From Streptomyces tailanensis (lineage in GTDB: Bacteria; Actinomycetota; Actinomycetes; Streptomycetales; Streptomycetaceae), in the NCBI RefSeq assembly GCF_008386495.1, contig NZ_VTHJ01000064.1, forward strand, positions 1 through 56,856: DNA of 56,856 nucleotides. Direction: 5' to 3'. The notes beneath the pieces are model-generated. The model was not told the origin of the DNA and did no database searches. It was given only the letters and a program-made list of their open reading frames with translations. This document shows, piece after piece, positions 15,925-23,960 of the stretch (within the stretch, counting starts at the first letter, position 1; each line of letters starts with the position of its first letter). The position numbers were made by a program, and so were the translations under genes.

Positions 15925-16122
15925 GCAGGCGTTGCGCTCGGCCTCCCGCCACTCGCACAGCGGGCACAGGGTGATCCCCTTGTACGACTCCGGGTACTCG
16001 GTGGGCTCCTGGCACAGCACACAGGCGGCGAAGGGCGGCGCGGCGGCCGGGGCCGAGGCCGTCGTTCGGGCCGGCTCCGGGTTCGGCTCGACGGCCGGTT
16101 CGGTGCCGCAGTAATCGCTCAT
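15916..16122 (-). CDS. Small Cys-rich zinc-ribbon-like protein
   Basis: A 68-residue protein. The first half is Ala/Pro/Glu-rich and disordered. The second half has a four-cysteine ribbon, CVLCQEP and LCPLCEW, separated by EYPESYKGIT, which should bind one zinc. A further cysteine is near the C-terminus (NACSG). I do not know a function. It converges on and overlaps the permease gene by nine bases, and normal G/C-ending codons support it as real. Confidence 0.68.
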   Translation of the reverse strand: MSDYCGTEPAVEPNPEPARTTASAPAAAPPFAACVLCQEPTEYPESYKGITLCPLCEWREAERNACSG

Positions 16123-16159
16123 ATGTCCAGCGTAGGTCGGGCGACCGCAGAAGCGGGGT

Positions 16160-17011
16160 TTACTGCGCGGTCGCCGCCGCCTCCACCAGCTCCGACACCT
16201 TCACGAACCGGAAACCCCGCTTCCGCAGTTCCGGCACGATCATCCGTACGGCCCTCTCCGTGACCGGCGCGGCACTCCGCGTGCAGTGCATGACGACGAC
16301 GGACCCCGGCCGCACGCCCTCCACCACCTCCCGGGCGACCGCGTCCGCGTCCGTCGCGAAGGCGTCCCCGCTCACCACGTCCCACTGCACCGCCGTCACC
16401 CCGGACGCGCTCAGCCGCCGCAGCGCGCGCCCGTCGTAGCAGCCGCCGGGGAACCGGAAGTACGGCATCGGTTCCGGGACACCCGCCTCCCGGAACACGG
16501 TGTACGCACGCTCCAGATCCGCCCGCATACGCTCCGGCGCCATGGTCGGCAGGCCGTGGCAGTCGTCGGTGAAGGCGTAGTGGCTGTACGAGTGGTTCGC
16601 GACCTCGAACAACGGATCCCGCCCGATCGACCGCGCCTGAATCGGGTACTCCTCGGCCCACCGCCCCGTCATGAACACCGTCGCCGGAACCTTCAGCCGC
16701 CGCAGCGCGGCGATGAGCCCCGGATTGTCGAACCGCTCGCCCGCGGCAGCCCTGGCTCCCTGACCTGCGGTCATGTCCGCGTCGAAGGTCAGCGCGACCG
16801 TCTTGTCGGCGCCCGTACGGGGGCCGTGCTCGAAGACGGGGGTCAGCCCGGCCGGCCCCGGCGCGAGTGTGGGCGGACGGGACGTGTCGACCGTCGAGGG
16901 CCGGGTGACGACGGTACGGGACGCGGCCTGCGGCGCCCCGCAGGCGACGAGGGCAACGCCGAGTGCGCCGAGCGCGGAGAGCGCGGTGATTCTTCGTACA
17001 GGACTGATCAC
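16160..17011 (-). CDS. Polysaccharide deacetylase (NodB family) lipoprotein
   Basis: A 283-residue surface lipoprotein: signal sequence with lipobox LVAC (Cys24). The catalytic domain starts at TVALTFDADMTAGQG (metal-binding Asp within TFDAD). NHSYSHYAF supplies the HxxxH metal ligands, and FRFPGGCYD and VQWDVVSGD complete the family motifs. It probably removes acetyl groups from cell-wall or environmental polysaccharide. The gene stands alone, with a decay zone upstream of its neighbours at 17.06 kb. The first motif varies from the common TFDDG, as in a subset of actinobacterial members. Confidence 0.88.
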   Translation of the reverse strand: MISPVRRITALSALGALGVALVACGAPQAASRTVVTRPSTVDTSRPPTLAPGPAGLTPVFEHGPRTGADKTVALTFDADMTAGQGARAAAGERFDNPGLIAALRRLKVPATVFMTGRWAEEYPIQARSIGRDPLFEVANHSYSHYAFTDDCHGLPTMAPERMRADLERAYTVFREAGVPEPMPYFRFPGGCYDGRALRRLSASGVTAVQWDVVSGDAFATDADAVAREVVEGVRPGSVVVMHCTRSAAPVTERAVRMIVPELRKRGFRFVKVSELVEAAATAQ

Positions 17012-17062
17012 TCGATGAACGTAAACGGGTGAGCCGGTCGGATTGTGTGTTCAGCTGCCCGT

Positions 17063-17180
17063 TTAGTTGGAGTCCGGGGTGAAGTCACCCGCGTGGGCGA
17101 CGAAGGGGGTCCAGGCGGCGGCGGGGGAGAGGGCCAACGAACGCAGTGTGTACGGCCCGGCGCCGTACAGCGCGCTTAGC
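17063..17180 (-). pseudogene. C-terminal tail of an unidentified protein
   Basis: About 37 codons, read on the minus strand, end in a stop at 17063: YTLRSLALSPAAAWTPFVAHAGDFTPDSN. The codon pattern is typical of a real Streptomyces gene, but no start or upstream domain is present. It appears to be the preserved end of a gene cut by the rearrangement that produced the neighbouring remnants. I cannot name the family. Confidence 0.4.
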
Positions 17181-17187
17181 GTCCTTC

Positions 17188-17700
17188 CTACCAATCGGTC
17201 AGGTCCACCAGGAGATCGCAGTGCGGGTCGTCGAGGGACGGCTGCTGGCGCTCCTCTTCCTCGACGAGGGAGGGGAGTGACGCGATCAGCGCGGTGAGTG
17301 TGTCGGTGAGGTGGATGTCGGCGCCGATGATGCCGGTGCGGCCGGGAAGCCGCACATACAGGCGCAGCAGACCGTCCCCTTCATCAGGAAGCCGATCAGG
17401 AACGGGTTCTCGTCGTCGCCGGGGCCGGGCAGGGCGCGCAGGACGCTGAGTGCCTGGCCCTGTTCGGGCTCCAGGGCCGGGGTGATCCCCTCCGGGTGGA
17501 GGCGGATGACCGTCATCCCCAAGGCGTCGCTGATGTCGTCGCCGCTGTAGATCTGGGTTCCGGTCAGGACCGTGCGCAGGATGCCGGGGATGTGGGCAGG
17601 GGCCACGATGTCGTGGGGGATCTCGTAGAGAAAGGTGTCGCCGTCCTCGTCGTCTCCGGCGTGGACGGCGATCCGTACGGCGGGGGTCCACTGTCAGATT
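17188..17700 (-). pseudogene. Frameshifted and 5'-truncated gene of unknown function
   Basis: Two frames join into one plausible protein: TFLYEIPHDIVAPAHIPGILRTVLTGTQIYSGDDISDALG and onward to DDENPFLIGF in one frame. It continues near 17395 in another frame with EGDGLLRLYVRLPGRTGIIGADIHLTDTLTALIASLPSLVEEEE and ends DLLVDLTDW. The break is a single-base shift. The upstream end meets the transposase remnant at about 17700, so the N-terminus was probably removed. I do not recognise the family. Confidence 0.6.
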
Positions 17701-17750
17701 CGCTTCACCCTCGGCCTGAAGGACTCTGCTGAGAAAGGCATGAATCGGGC

Positions 17751-18288
17751 TCAGGCCGCGAGGATGAGGGCTTCGAGGCGGGAGGTGCGGGTGCCGCCGA
17801 GCGGGGTGCCGGTCAGCCATCGGTCGACGCGGATGATGTTGAGTGCGGTGCCCGCCCGGGCAGACGGCGCTCCCGGTATCCCAGTCGATGGTGAAGTCGG
17901 CGCGGGAGAAGCCCTGGCCCCGCCGGGACTGGCGACTGCTGTCGTGTGGGGCCGGCCCCAGCAGTTCCATGCCCCGCTCGGCCGCGGTCACGAACCGGGC
18001 GGCGGTGGCGTAACCGGCATCCACGATGTGCACGTCCGGCAGCAACTTCCGCTTGGCGAGCGTCTGGTGAACCGGCTCGGTCATCTCGGTTTCGGCCACC
18101 ACCGCATCGGTGGTGGACACCTGCGTGATCACATGGGGCGTGTCCAGCTCGCAGGTTTCGGTCAGATGCGTCTTGTAGCCGGTCCAGCCGGAGCCGCGCT
18201 TGATCCCGTACCGGGCGTCGGTGTCGTAGGGCGAGCACAAGCGGTCATGAACCGGCGGGAGGTCCTTGCCCTCTCGCCAGCGCACCCC
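17751..18288 (-). mobile_element. IS1182-type transposase remnant with internal deletion
   Basis: The minus strand encodes the central DDE region of an IS1182/IS5-superfamily transposase: GSGWTGYKTHLTETCE and LPDVHIVDAGYATAARFV, then GFSRADFTIDWDTGSAVCPG. After a frame change it reads ARAGTALNIIRVDRWLTGTPLGGTRTSRLEALIL with a stop at 17751, which is the expected C-terminus of this family. The stretch between the two pieces and the N-terminal domain are missing. It therefore cannot transpose. No terminal repeats were identified. Confidence 0.72.
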
Positions 18289-18463
18289 TCGGTAGATCGA
18301 GGAGGCCGTTCGGGTCGGGGATCAGGGGGCCGTAGCCGGAGTGGCCGAGGGGCTGCTGCGCGGACGCTGTGTCCGCCAAGAGTACGGACAGTGTTCCGGT
18401 GAACGCGATGCCTGCTCCCAGGGCACCAGTACGGGCAATTGCCTGACGGTGGGTCACTGACAC
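18289..18463 (-). pseudogene. N-terminal fragment of a PhoX-type secreted phosphatase
   Basis: From a GTG at 18463 with GGAAGG upstream the frame reads VSVTHRQAIARTGALGAGIAFTG, a leader resembling a twin-arginine signal, then TASAQQPLGHSGYGPLIPDPNGLLDLP. The last segment is the conserved start of the PhoX/DUF839 phosphatase domain. Immediately after LLDLP the sequence turns into transposase coding sequence, so the gene was cut there. The rest of the phosphatase is not present in the window. Confidence 0.62.
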
Positions 18464-18581
18464 GGGAGGGCCTTCCTGTTGGCGGACAAGAGCGGACAGA
18501 TTGTGACCCGCCTGGGTGTATGACGCGGTCACGGTTGCGTGAACCACGCGCGTAGAAGGAGCGGAAGGAGTCGCTCGGGTG

Positions 18582-19490
18582 TCACTCGGTCGGAGTTGGG
18601 GCGGCCGGTGGGGCTTCGGGAGGGATGTCGGGTGGTGTGTTGGGTGCGATGTCGGGTGCTTGCTCGATCTGCTGGGGTGGGGTTTCGGGTGGGGCCTGGG
18701 TCTGTTGGGGTGTGGCGTCCGGGTGCGGCTCCTCCTTTCCCCGCTCCAGGAACCTCAGCAGCTCCACCGGGATGGGGAGGACCAGCGTGGAGTTCTTCTC
18801 CGCCGCCACCGCCATCACCGTCTGCAGGAGTCGTAGCTGGAGTGCGGACGGGGCGTCGGCCATCTGGTGGGCTGCCTCCGCCAGCTTCTTGGACGCCTGG
18901 AGTTCGGCGTCGGCGTTGATGATGCGGGCGCGGCGTTCGCGGTCGGCCTCGGCCTGGCGGGCCATCGAGCGCTTCATCGTCTCGGGGAGGGAAACGTCCT
19001 TGATCTCGACCCGGTCGACCTGGACGCCCCAGCCGACTGCCGGGCTGTCGATCATCAGTTCCAGGCCCTGGTTGAGTTTCTCGCGGTTGGAGAGGAGGTC
19101 GTCCAGGTCGCTCTTGCCGATGATCGAGCGGAGGGAGGTCTGGGCCATCTGGGAGACGGCGAACTTGTAGTCCTCGACCCTGACGAGCGCGTTCGACGCG
19201 TCTACGACCTTGAAGTACACGACCGCGTCGACGCGGACCGTCACGTTGTCACGGGTGATGCCCTCCTGGGCGGGGACCGGCATCGTGACGATCTGCATGT
19301 TCACCTTGCGGATGTGGTCGATGGCGGGGACGATCATGGTGAAGCCCGGGGTTCGAGGCTCGCCGAGGAGGCGGCCGAGGCGGAAGACCACGCCGCGTTC
19401 GTACTGTTTGATGACTCGGGCTGCGGCCGCGACGTACAGCACGGCTGCGGAGCCGGTTGCTGCGGCCGCCGCGAGTAGTTCTTCCACCAT
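18582..19490 (-). CDS. SPFH/Band 7 (slipin-like) membrane protein
   Basis: A 302-residue protein of the stomatin/slipin family, which forms oligomeric membrane scaffolds. An N-terminal hydrophobic anchor (ELLAAAAATGSAAVLYVAAAARV) is followed by YERGVVFRLGRLLGEPRTPGFTMIVPAIDHIRKVNMQ and the Band 7 core (VDAVVYFKVVDASNALVRVEDYKFAVSQMAQTSLRSIIG). A charged coiled coil (RSMARQAEADRERRARIINADAELQASKKLAEAAHQM) comes next. The tail is strongly Pro/Glu/Thr-rich. The ATG at 19490 is chosen over the longer open frame because it begins exactly before the anchor. No NfeD partner gene is adjacent. Confidence 0.88.
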   Translation of the reverse strand: MVEELLAAAAATGSAAVLYVAAAARVIKQYERGVVFRLGRLLGEPRTPGFTMIVPAIDHIRKVNMQIVTMPVPAQEGITRDNVTVRVDAVVYFKVVDASNALVRVEDYKFAVSQMAQTSLRSIIGKSDLDDLLSNREKLNQGLELMIDSPAVGWGVQVDRVEIKDVSLPETMKRSMARQAEADRERRARIINADAELQASKKLAEAAHQMADAPSALQLRLLQTVMAVAAEKNSTLVLPIPVELLRFLERGKEEPHPDATPQQTQAPPETPPQQIEQAPDIAPNTPPDIPPEAPPAAPTPTE

Positions 19491-19677
19491 GACGACCCCC
19501 TTGAGTCGCCCGATATCACCACGAATACCACGATATGCCCGGGGCGGGGGGCTGGTCGACCGGCGGGTGGGGCCGGGCGGGGAGAGGCTTCGCTCACCGC
19601 CCGCTTGCCGGCTCCCGCATGTGACGGGGATCACGTCGGGGTGAAAACCTGCGACGCGGCTCCGGCGTCTAGCGGGT

Positions 19678-20237
19678 GTGAGATCAGTCAGGACAGCGCT
19701 GCACGAGTCGGACGAGGAGCGTCTCGTCCGGCTGGTGGCCAGGGGTGACCGGGCCGCGTTCGAGGAGTTGTACCGGCGTACGGCGCCGTGGATGACGGTG
19801 CGGCTGCGCCGCCGCTGCGCGGACGAGCAGATCGTCGCCGAGGTCATGCAGGAGACGTATCTGGCAGTGTGGCGCGGGGCGGGCGCGTTCGCCGGGGCCG
19901 CGACCGGGGGACGGCCGTCGGCTGGCTGTGGACGATAGCGGCACGCCGGCTCGTCGACGCGTTCCGGCGGCGGGCCCACCACGCGGAGCCGCCGCCCGCG
20001 GCCGCCCCGCAGCCCATGGCGCCCGCCGCCGAGGAGGAGGCGCTCGCGGCGACCGTCGGCGGCGACGTCGGCGACGCGCTGCGGCGGCTCGCGCCGGAGC
20101 TCAGACAAGTACTGCAGGCCATGGTGCTCGACGGGCTGTCCGTCCGGGAGACCGCCGTCCTGCTCGGGCTGCCCGAGGGCACGGTCAAGACCCGTGCCCG
20201 CCAGGCCCGGATCGCGATGCGGGAGGCGCTGGCATGA
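19678..20237 (+). pseudogene. ECF-type RNA polymerase sigma factor with a one-base frame lesion
   Basis: The first frame gives sigma region 2 (DEERLVRLVARGDRAAFEELYRRTAPWMTVRLRRRC, ADEQIVAEVMQETYLAVWRG) and ends after GGRPSAGCGR. The second frame begins TAVGWLWTIAARRLVDAFRRR and runs through region 4 (ALRRLAPELRQVLQAMVLDG, SVRETAVLLGLPEGTVKTRARQARIAMREALA). One extra G in the run at 19906-19910 would join them perfectly. This is a real frameshift or a sequencing error. The stop overlaps the ATG of the membrane anti-sigma-like gene, so the pair would be coupled. If intact it should be controlled by that protein. Confidence 0.78.
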
Positions 20238-21052
20238 GCGTGGAACACGCGTCGATGCGGATCATCGACGGTTACGCGCGCGGCGACACGGACATCGCCG
20301 CCGACGAGGTGTGGGCCCTGGAGGCCCACCTGGAGGCGTGCGGGGTGTGCCGTGACCGGCTGTCGGCCGCTGTCGGGGCCGAGGCCCCCGCCGTGGCGGC
20401 GTTGGTCGACACCGTGTGGTCCGGCCTCGAACCCGAGTTGGCCGCCACCGCCATGATGCCGAGCCGACGGCGCTGGTCGGCGCGGCTGTCGCGGTGGATG
20501 ACGCCGGTGATGGTGCCGTGGCTGGCCATGGCCATGGGCGTCACGCTGATCGCGCTGCTGCTGGACGTGGTCGGCTCGGGCTCCCATGACGTGTCCCTGG
20601 TGCTGCTGCTCGCCCCGGTGCTGCCCGTGCTCGGCGTCGCGGCGTCGTGGTCGCGCGGTCTGGATCCGGCGTACGAGCTGACGGCCTCCGCGCCGAGGGC
20701 GGGACTGTACCTGGTGCTGCGGCGCACCACGTCCGTGCTCGCCGTGGTCGTGCCCGCGCTGCTGGTGGGCGGATGGGCAACGGGAGTGACGGCCGCACAG
20801 TGGCTGCTGCCCTGTCTGGCCTTCACCTCCACGACCCTGGCGTTCGGCGGTGTCGTTGGCGTGACCCGTGCCGCCGTTTCGCTGGTGGTGGTGTGGGCCG
20901 CCGTGGTCGTGGTGCCGACCCTGGCCGCCAGCCGTACGACCTTCGCTCTGCAGACGGGCGCTCTGCCTGTGTGGGGACTGATCCTCGCGCTCGGCATCGG
21001 TGTCGTGATCGCCCGCGGGGGCGCGTACTCCGTGCTGGGAGCCCATCGATGA
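20234..21052 (+). CDS. Zinc-finger (zf-HC2) anti-sigma-type membrane protein
   Basis: A 272-residue protein. The cytoplasmic N-terminus has the HxxxCxxC zinc-binding signature of anti-sigma factors (AHLEACGVCRD: His32, Cys36, Cys39). About six membrane segments follow, starting at WMTPVMVPWLAMAMGVTLIALLLDVV and ending WGLILALGIGVVIARG. It most likely binds the sigma factor encoded immediately upstream (ATGA overlap). The large membrane part is unusual for a simple anti-sigma factor and is shared with Streptomyces sigma/ABC operons, where it might sense the transporter. It is followed by an ABC ATPase gene after 31 bases. Confidence 0.83.
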   Translation: MSVEHASMRIIDGYARGDTDIAADEVWALEAHLEACGVCRDRLSAAVGAEAPAVAALVDTVWSGLEPELAATAMMPSRRRWSARLSRWMTPVMVPWLAMAMGVTLIALLLDVVGSGSHDVSLVLLLAPVLPVLGVAASWSRGLDPAYELTASAPRAGLYLVLRRTTSVLAVVVPALLVGGWATGVTAAQWLLPCLAFTSTTLAFGGVVGVTRAAVSLVVVWAAVVVVPTLAASRTTFALQTGALPVWGLILALGIGVVIARGGAYSVLGAHR

Positions 21053-21083
21053 CCACAGGGATGACCACAGGAAGGACCCTCAC

Positions 21084-21914
21084 ATGATGCCCGCGGTGAA
21101 CGCGGCTGATATCGCGCCGATGCCCTACGCCTGGGAGATCCGGGCCACCGGGCTGAAGGTCAGGGCCGGCAGGAAACGGATGGCCGTCGACGGGCTAGAC
21201 CTGTCGCTGGGCACCGGCGTACACGGTGTGCTCGGCCCCAACGGGGCGGGCAAGACCACCCTCGTCCGGGCGCTGGCCACCGTGCTGCGCCCCGCCGAGG
21301 GCACCCTGGAGCTGCTCGGCGAGTCTGTGGGCGGCATGGGCGAGCACCGTGCGCTGCGCCGCCGGATCGGCTATCTGCCGCAGGAGTTCGGCTACTACAA
21401 GCGCTTCACGGTGCGCGAGTTCGTCGAGTACATGGCCTGGCTGAAGGAGGTGCCCAAGGCGGACATCCCCGCGGCGGTCCAGCGCGCCGTGGAACGGGTC
21501 GGCCTGGCGGACCGCGCCGACGAGCGGATGAAGGCCCTGTCGGGGGGGGCATGGTGCGGCGGGTGGGCATCGCTCAGGCCATCGTCAACGACCCGTCGAT
21601 CCTGCTGCTGGACGAGCCGACGGCCGGCCTCGACCCGGCGCAGCGGCTGCGGTTCCGGGAGTTGCTGCAGCAGCTGGGTACGGACACCTGTGTGGTCGTG
21701 TCGACCCATCTGGTGGAGGACGTGCCATCTGGTGGAGGACGTGGCCGCCGCCTGCACCGACGTGGTGCTCTTCGCCGAGGGCAGGCTGGTCTTCCAGGGC
21801 CTGCCGGACGAGCTGGCCTCGGTGGGCGGCCCGGAGCACGAGGGTGACAGCCCGTTGGAGCGCGGCTACTCGGCCATGCTGCGGGGCCCCGGGCAGGGAA
21901 GGGGCACTTGGTGA
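21084..21914 (+). pseudogene. ABC transporter ATPase with two opposing frame lesions
   Basis: The frame starts well: Walker A is VLGPNGAGKTTLVRAL and the Q-loop is GYLPQEFGYYKRFTVREFVEYMAW, reaching the signature LSGG. At the G run 21542-21549 the frame slips. The proper continuation (MVRRVGIAQAIVNDPSILLLDEPTAGLDPAQRLRFRELL, with Walker B, and VVVSTHLVEDV, with the H-loop) lies in another frame. A 19-bp tandem duplication at 21707-21744 then restores the first frame, which ends AAACTDVVLFAEGRLVFQGLPDELASV. The 276-codon open frame is therefore continuous, but about 60 residues including Walker B are garbled. The product should be inactive unless the lesions are sequencing or assembly artefacts. 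Confidence 0.75.
21707..21744 (+). repeat. 19-bp tandem duplication inside the ABC ATPase gene
   Basis: CATCTGGTGGAGGACGTG appears twice in direct succession, units 19 bases apart, at the codons for HLVEDV. The duplication adds one base modulo three and so shifts the frame back after the earlier slip at the G run. Confidence 0.85.
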
Positions 21915-23308
21915 ACGTCCGCGTCCTGCGCATCGAGCTGAGGCGCTCCGTCGCCCCGTGGGCCGGTGCCGTGGTCCTGACGAGCGCACTGGCGTTCCTG
22001 TACCTGGTGAACGCCGCGTGGTGGAGGGGCACCACGGCGTGGACGGCCCAGTGGACGTCCCTGGCCCTGTGGACCCGCTCCCTGCTGTTCTACCTGTGGC
22101 CGATCGCCGTGGGGCTCGGGGCGCTGCAGGGCCTGCGCGACCACTGCTCGAAGATGTCCGAGCTGCTGACGAGCACGCCGCGGCCGGCCTGGCACCGCGC
22201 GGCCGCGCTGGCGGGCACGACGGCGATCACGCTGGCCTCGGCCTTCGCGCTCCTCGTCCTCGTGGGCGCGGTCCAGGTGCTGGCCCACACCGAGTACACG
22301 CACCTCGAATGGCTGCCGATCTCGCTGGTGGGGGCACTCTTCCTCGTCGCGGGTGCCGTGCTGGGCATGGGGGCAGGGCGGGCCCTGCCGTCCGCGCTCA
22401 CCCCGCCCGCGCTGGCCATGGCCGCCTTCGTGTTCACGGCCCTCATGCACATGTCGTTGGGCCGGACGGAGACGACCACGGCGACGGGGATCCCGAGCAC
22501 GGAGCCGAACCGGGTCTCGCTGCTGTCACCGGCGGTGCAGGAGGTGCGCGATGTGTTCGTCACGCTCTCCGCCCCCGTGCACATCGGGCAGACGGTCTGG
22601 CTGCTCGGCCTGGCCACGACCGGCTTCGCGCTGCTGGTCGCCGCGACCGCGCGCGCCCGGCTGATCGCCCTGACGCCCGTCCTGGCGGGCGCGGTGCTCG
22701 CTCTGCTCGTCATCCCCTCCGACCCGCGCCGGATATATGTCGTCGACGAGGCCGCCGCGGAGCTCGTGTGCGACGGCCCGGTGTGCGTGGCCAGGACGCA
22801 CCAGGAGCGACTCGCCGATCTGGCGGGTCCCGGTAAGGAGGCGCTGCGCCTGCTGCACGGCGCCCTGGGCGGCCAGGCACCGGTCTCGGTCCGGGAGAAC
22901 ACCGCCGTGCTGCCGGACGGCGCCATGCCGCAGTGGTCCCGCGAGACCGTGCTCTTCGACTTCGACGACGAGATCATCGCTGCCGCGAACGGCGGGGAGC
23001 TGACCCGGGCCCTGATCGCCAAAGGCATGGTGCCGGGGTGCTCCCCCGTCGGCTGGAGCGGCACGGGGGGAGACATGTTCGCGCAGACCGTCGCGGCGGG
23101 CTGGGTCCTCGGGGATCTCAGGCCGCTTCCCGGCCCAGGGCCGGCAGGTTCGGGCCGCGAGGCCGACGCCGGGACCCGCCCGGTGTGGAAGGAACTCAAG
23201 GCGCTTCCGCGGGCCGAGCAGCTCTCGCGGATCAACGCGATGCGCGCCGCCGCGTACTCCTGCGAGGGCGACGCGTTCTCCGAGCTGTCCGGCGGTGCGT
23301 CCCGGTGA
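21911..23308 (+). CDS. ABC transporter membrane protein with extracytoplasmic C-terminal domain
   Basis: A 465-residue protein with about six to eight membrane segments in the first two-thirds (PWAGAVVLTSALAFLYLVNAAWW; LALWTRSLLFYLWPIAVGLGALQGL; MAAFVFTALMHMSLG; LARLIALTPVLAGAVLALLVI). A region of about 170 residues then begins at IYVVDEAAAELVCDGPVCVARTHQERL. The ELLTSTPRPAWHR loop is typical of permeases in the Streptomyces sigma/ABC operons. GTG at 21911 overlaps the ATPase stop by four bases. Cargo unknown. It is the first of two permease-like genes. Confidence 0.78.
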   Translation: MNVRVLRIELRRSVAPWAGAVVLTSALAFLYLVNAAWWRGTTAWTAQWTSLALWTRSLLFYLWPIAVGLGALQGLRDHCSKMSELLTSTPRPAWHRAAALAGTTAITLASAFALLVLVGAVQVLAHTEYTHLEWLPISLVGALFLVAGAVLGMGAGRALPSALTPPALAMAAFVFTALMHMSLGRTETTTATGIPSTEPNRVSLLSPAVQEVRDVFVTLSAPVHIGQTVWLLGLATTGFALLVAATARARLIALTPVLAGAVLALLVIPSDPRRIYVVDEAAAELVCDGPVCVARTHQERLADLAGPGKEALRLLHGALGGQAPVSVRENTAVLPDGAMPQWSRETVLFDFDDEIIAAANGGELTRALIAKGMVPGCSPVGWSGTGGDMFAQTVAAGWVLGDLRPLPGPGPAGSGREADAGTRPVWKELKALPRAEQLSRINAMRAAAYSCEGDAFSELSGGASR

Positions 23309-23901
23309 GATGGCTGACGCTGTACGCGCGCTCGCGTCGGGTACCCGCGTCGCTCGCCGCGGTGGTGATCAGCGCGGTGGCGGTGTGGGCACTGGCCCGG
23401 GACGGGGGCGAGGGGCCCGGTGATCCGCGGCTGCCCGTGCTCGTCCTCGCCACGGGGGCGATGACGGTCTCGATCGGGCTCGGCGGGCAGGACCTCGCGC
23501 TGGACCGGACGGCCGCGATCCGCTGGGTGCCCCGCAGAGCGGCGCATGTGCTGCTCGCCGGCGCGGTCGTCGCCGCGGTGCCGCTGACCGTGCAGACCAT
23601 GGGCGAGTCCATGGCCACCACCGCGTTCGTCGTCCGGGACAGCGCGGGCCTGATGGGACTGGTCGCCCTGGGTGCGGCGTTCTCGGGCGGCCAGTACGCA
23701 TGGACGCTGCCGTTCGCCTGGCTCTCGTTCTCGTTCTTCGCCCCGCCCCCGACGAGTGCGCCGATGCGGGTGGCGACCTGGATGCTGCTGCCACCCGGCA
23801 CGGCAGCGGGCACCTGGACGGCCCTGGTCCTCATGGTCGCGGGCACCGCGGCCTATGCCGTCGCGGGACCCAGGGGGCTTCTGATGGATCTCCGTGCATG
23901 A
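23305..23901 (+). CDS. Integral membrane protein, second subunit of the ABC operon
   Basis: A 198-residue protein with about five or six hydrophobic segments (SLAAVVISAVAVWALA; LPVLVLATGAMTVSIGLGG; HVLLAGAVVAAVPLTVQTM; WTALVLMVAGTAAYAVAG). The GTG overlaps the stop of the preceding permease gene by four bases. It is the last gene of the sigma/anti-sigma/ABC operon and is followed five bases later by a strong hairpin. Its precise role is unknown; it resembles small permease partners. Confidence 0.72.
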   Translation: MRWLTLYARSRRVPASLAAVVISAVAVWALARDGGEGPGDPRLPVLVLATGAMTVSIGLGGQDLALDRTAAIRWVPRRAAHVLLAGAVVAAVPLTVQTMGESMATTAFVVRDSAGLMGLVALGAAFSGGQYAWTLPFAWLSFSFFAPPPTSAPMRVATWMLLPPGTAAGTWTALVLMVAGTAAYAVAGPRGLLMDLRA

Positions 23902-23905
23902 CGGG

Positions 23906-23939
23906 CTCGGCGCCCCGGTTGGTGGACCGGGGCGCCGAG
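23906..23939. terminator. Bidirectional terminator hairpin
   Basis: A perfect 13-bp stem (CTCGGCGCCCCGG / CCGGGGCGCCGAG) with an eight-base loop sits between the convergent ends of the ABC operon and the SulP gene. No T-run follows, which is common in Streptomyces. Confidence 0.75.
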
Positions 23940-23960
23940 GGAGTGGGGGTGGGGGAGGGG

